NCBI GenBank assembly: GCA_021155965.1
Contig: JAJNBJ010000020.1
Coordinates: forward strand, 1-64,000
DNA: 64,000 nucleotides
Direction: 5' to 3'
Source of the DNA: Flavipsychrobacter sp.
Lineage (GTDB): Bacteria; Bacteroidota; Bacteroidia; Chitinophagales; Chitinophagaceae
The notes under the pieces were generated by a model, which saw only the letters and a list, made by a program, of their open reading frames with translations, searched no databases and was not told the DNA's origin. Every line of letters starts with the position of its first letter. Within the stretch, counting starts at the first letter, position 1. The position numbers and the translations under genes are program-made. This document shows, one piece after another, positions 61,247-64,000 of the stretch.

Positions 61247-64000
61247 TCACTGTTCAACCACAAGGTGGAATACCTTACTGCCACTTCCGGAACGCAAATT
61301 CAATAGATACATACCGTTGGCAAGTGTATTACTCAACTGTATGCGTTCATCAATTGTTCCATTGCTTATGGCAACATTATTGCTATAAATTACCTGGCCA
61401 AGCATATTTGTTATTTCCACGGTTACCGCATCTGTTGCAACTCCCCAGGTGCCTTTCAGGGTAAATGTACCCTTGTTCGGGTTTGGCAGCAACTTAATAT
61501 CGCTTGTCAGCGTGTTTACATCATTCACACCTACACCAATGATGCGTACCGTTACCGTTTTGCTGCCCATAATTCCGGCACATGTACCGCTGCTCGATAC
61601 CTCACAAGTAACCTGGTCACCATCTTCATACGTGTTATTAATATAGGTTTCGCCTACCGCTCCAGCCACAGCAATACCGTTCACTTTCCACTGGTAAGTA
61701 GGTGTTGAACCCGCATTAGAAGCCGTTGCGGTCAATGCAAGAGGATAACCTGCAGATATATTCAGTCCCGGCGTTGCATTTATCGTTACAACAGGTGTTG
61801 CAGGCGCACTAACCGACATTATGATCGGGCTGCCAACCGCAGAGTCGCGCAAACGGCAACGATAGTTACTAAATACAATACAGGTTATGTTATCACCATT
61901 AGCAGGTGTATAACTGTATGTGCTCGCAGTAACCCCGGTATTCACATTATTCTTCATCCACCTGTACGTAGGTGCGCTGCCACCAAATGCAGGCACAGCA
62001 GTAAACATGGTCGTAGTTCCCTGGCATACAGTTGTGCCGGGATTTACACCAACAGATACCGAAGGCGTTTGCGGTATATTAACATGAACCGTCATTGAAG
62101 CACTGGCTGTAGCCGGTGTTGCACATGCTGCAGAACTGGTGAGTTGCACCCCAACCACATCACCATTGAGCGGCAGGTAGCTGTAGCTATTGGCAATAGT
62201 TGGTACCGGAATGCCGTTTATAGTCCATACATAAGATGGTGCAGTACCACCATTCACAGTTATTGCGGCAAATGTGGTCAGCATACCTGTGCATACTGTA
62301 TCACCTACGCCGGTTGAAATAGTTACCGAAGGGATAACAGCAGGATTTACTGTAACAGTTGCACTCGCAGACATTGTTGCAGTACAACCCGTTGATGCAT
62401 GAGTTGCAACAACAGTATAAGTACCCGCTGTCGTAATTAGACCAAAGTCTAAAGCAGACCCACTGCCCGGCATCGTGGCCCCTGAAGAACCACTGAGCAT
62501 GAGGTCATAGTTCACACCCGGCTGAGAATTAGACAGGCCTATGTGAACACCTGTGGCACCGGCACAATAAGAACCGCCGCCGGTTACTGTATAAGATACA
62601 GGAACGGCATTCACCGCTACTGTAGTGCTGCCCATTGTGCTTACACAACCTGAAATGGTGTTTGTAGCAGTCACCGTGTAATTACCCGCTACCGTTTGCA
62701 AGCCGAAGTCCATAGCAGCACCTGTACCCGCCGTTGGGCCGGCAACTAACGTAGTGCCACGATGTAAGCGGTACACTACACCTGCAGCATCCGAACCTGC
62801 AATACCAATATTTACCCCGGCACCATGAGCACAATAGCTGCCGCCGCCAACTACTGCATAAACAGTTGGTGAAGTGTTCACACCCACAGTTGCGCTGCCA
62901 TTCATTGGTTTGCTGCAACCGGTTGTTGTGTTAGTAGCTGTTATTGTGTAGCTACCTGCTGATGTTTGCATACCAAAGTTGATTGCGCTGCCGGTACCGG
63001 CCATGCTGCTTACCAAAACAGAACCAACATAAAGCTGGTAGTTAACGCCCATTGTAGAGCCACTTAACCCAACAAACACCCCGGTGCCACCTGAACAGTA
63101 ATTACCACCGCCTGTTACATTATACGCAGTAGGTAAAGCATTGATTGTTACGCTTGCGCTACCCGTCATAGTAGTGGTGCATCCGGTGGCGTTGGTAGCC
63201 TTAACCGTATAATAGCCTCCCGTTGCCTGCAAACCAAAACTCAGGGCTGAACCGGTACCCAGCATGATAGGGCCCGGAGCGCCGCCAATAAACAACTGGT
63301 AGTTTGTGCCAATATCCGAACCACTCAAGCCAACGTTAACACCACTGCCACCACTGCAATAACTGCCGCCACCGGTAACGGTATACATAGTTGGGGACGG
63401 ATATACAATAACACCGGCGCCACCAGTCATATTGCTTACACAACCACTGGCTGTATTAGTACCTACCACCGTATAAGATCCTGCTACTGTTTGCGGGGCA
63501 AAGGTTACAGGGCCACCAGTCCCCGGCAGTGGAATTCCGATAGGGCTTGAACCGCGATAAAGCTGGTATGTTACCCCGTAATCAGAACCGGAAACTATTG
63601 GAGACACACCGGCACTGCCTGGGCAGTAACCGGCACTGCTGCCGCTTACATTATATACTACCGGCAACGGCATTGGTGTTACGGTTGCACTTCCGCTCAT
63701 GTTATTAATACACATAGTGGATGCATTAGTAGCTACAACAGTATAAGTACCTACCAATGTTTGTAATCCAAAATCAAGGATCGCACCCGTGCCTGCCAAC
63801 GGACTGCCAACCGAGAAGATACCATTCCTGTAAAGCTGGTACATAACACCGGCCTGGGAACCATTAAGTTTCACATTCACCCCGGTGCCACCAGCGCAAT
63901 AGCTACCGCCACCAGTCACTCCAAACGCGGTCGGCAACAGGTTAATGTTTACATTAACAGTGCCGGTCATCCATTTAAAACAACCGGTTGAACTGTTCAC
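61247..64000 (-). CDS. Large repetitive T9SS surface protein (5' end beyond window)
   Basis: 917 codons are visible, and the frame continues past 64000, so the N-terminus is missing. It contains six full repeats of 87-90 residues (visible residues 27-558), each with YC near the start, YQLY-like and FGLQT strands and a second Cys (TGC/SGC), suggesting one disulfide per repeat. Three PKD/Ig-like domains (about 559-825) follow, then a type-A T9SS sorting domain (LLPNPNKGTFTL ... NGMYLLNLRS). It is probably a cell-surface adhesin or gliding-related protein. Confidence 0.88.
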   Translation of the reverse strand: MNSSTGCFKWMTGTVNVNINLLPTAFGVTGGGSYCAGGTGVNVKLNGSQAGVMYQLYRNGIFSVGSPLAGTGAILDFGLQTLVGTYTVVATNASTMCINNMSGSATVTPMPLPVVYNVSGSSAGYCPGSAGVSPIVSGSDYGVTYQLYRGSSPIGIPLPGTGGPVTFAPQTVAGSYTVVGTNTASGCVSNMTGGAGVIVYPSPTMYTVTGGGSYCSGGSGVNVGLSGSDIGTNYQLFIGGAPGPIMLGTGSALSFGLQATGGYYTVKATNATGCTTTMTGSASVTINALPTAYNVTGGGNYCSGGTGVFVGLSGSTMGVNYQLYVGSVLVSSMAGTGSAINFGMQTSAGSYTITATNTTTGCSKPMNGSATVGVNTSPTVYAVVGGGSYCAHGAGVNIGIAGSDAAGVVYRLHRGTTLVAGPTAGTGAAMDFGLQTVAGNYTVTATNTISGCVSTMGSTTVAVNAVPVSYTVTGGGSYCAGATGVHIGLSNSQPGVNYDLMLSGSSGATMPGSGSALDFGLITTAGTYTVVATHASTGCTATMSASATVTVNPAVIPSVTISTGVGDTVCTGMLTTFAAITVNGGTAPSYVWTINGIPVPTIANSYSYLPLNGDVVGVQLTSSAACATPATASASMTVHVNIPQTPSVSVGVNPGTTVCQGTTTMFTAVPAFGGSAPTYRWMKNNVNTGVTASTYSYTPANGDNITCIVFSNYRCRLRDSAVGSPIIMSVSAPATPVVTINATPGLNISAGYPLALTATASNAGSTPTYQWKVNGIAVAGAVGETYINNTYEDGDQVTCEVSSSGTCAGIMGSKTVTVRIIGVGVNDVNTLTSDIKLLPNPNKGTFTLKGTWGVATDAVTVEITNMLGQVIYSNNVAISNGTIDERIQLSNTLANGMYLLNLRSGSGSKVFHLVVEQ
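62327..63922 (-). repeat. Six tandem ~265-bp coding repeats
   Basis: The repeat unit codes for the block beginning VTGGGSYCxGGTGV. Units are 87-90 codons, diverged at protein level but aligned over their whole length, and the array continues past the window edge (a partial unit precedes the first full one). It is a likely substrate for recombination and a cause of assembly collapse. Confidence 0.8.

Noticed and set aside
61247-64000. CRISPR-like periodicity in the large repeat region
   Set aside because: The ~265-bp period is coding repetition of a protein domain; there are no short identical repeats with unique spacers, and no cas genes.

Overview
This window reads as a Bacteroidota chromosome segment, probably of Chitinophagaceae type. 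That is an inference from gene content and promoter style, not from a database match. Three proteins carry C-terminal type IX secretion (T9SS) sorting domains. Many promoters fit TTTG-N19/20-TAnnTTTG rather than an E. coli-like -35/-10. Shine-Dalgarno sequences are mostly absent, and the gene families (EF-G2-like factor, Y_Y_Y-type sensor kinase with a LytTR regulator, CWC and DUF486 proteins) are typical of the phylum.

Positions 1 to about 24.7 kb hold the right part of a tailed prophage. It ends at a tyrosine integrase that abuts the 3' end of a tRNA-Arg(ACG). Its late genes run leftward in siphovirus order: small and large terminase, portal, several small head genes, scaffold, three tiny overlapping ORFs, major capsid, an exported protein, two unidentified structural proteins, probable tail tube, small tail genes, tape measure and tail-tip protein. 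Intrinsic terminators lie between several of these modules. Two rightward genes at the far left, one a lipoprotein, sit antisense to the tail of the late transcript. At the right, four leftward and five rightward small genes of unknown function share a divergent promoter region and form the likely early/accessory module. No repressor, replication or lysis gene is recognisable here; they presumably lie left of the window, with the other attachment site.

From about 24.7 kb the host chromosome begins. It carries rlmH, a rhomboid protease, tilS with a TPR gene, a secreted PNGase F-like protein, der, rimO and an EF-G paralogue with an altered G3 motif. A complete thiamine operon follows (TPP riboswitch, thiS-C-D-E-G-H-F), with a converging TenI/ThiE-like gene. 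Next comes a mixed set: CWC protein, DUF486 membrane protein, YD-repeat secreted protein with a small partner, glycosyltransferase, thioesterase, lipoprotein, acetyltransferase and hutI.

The last third has a LytS/LytTR two-component system, whose downstream intergenic region carries two matching LytTR-box promoter cassettes that each run into a terminator. It also has a C10 (SpeB-like) protease coupled to a small secreted protein, a beta-CASP metallohydrolase, a double-parvulin chaperone with a thioredoxin-like protein, and the 3' part of a large repetitive T9SS surface protein cut by the window edge. The most unusual features are the LytTR cassette pair, the terminator-punctuated late phage operon with its micro-ORF trio, and the antisense lipoprotein pair.
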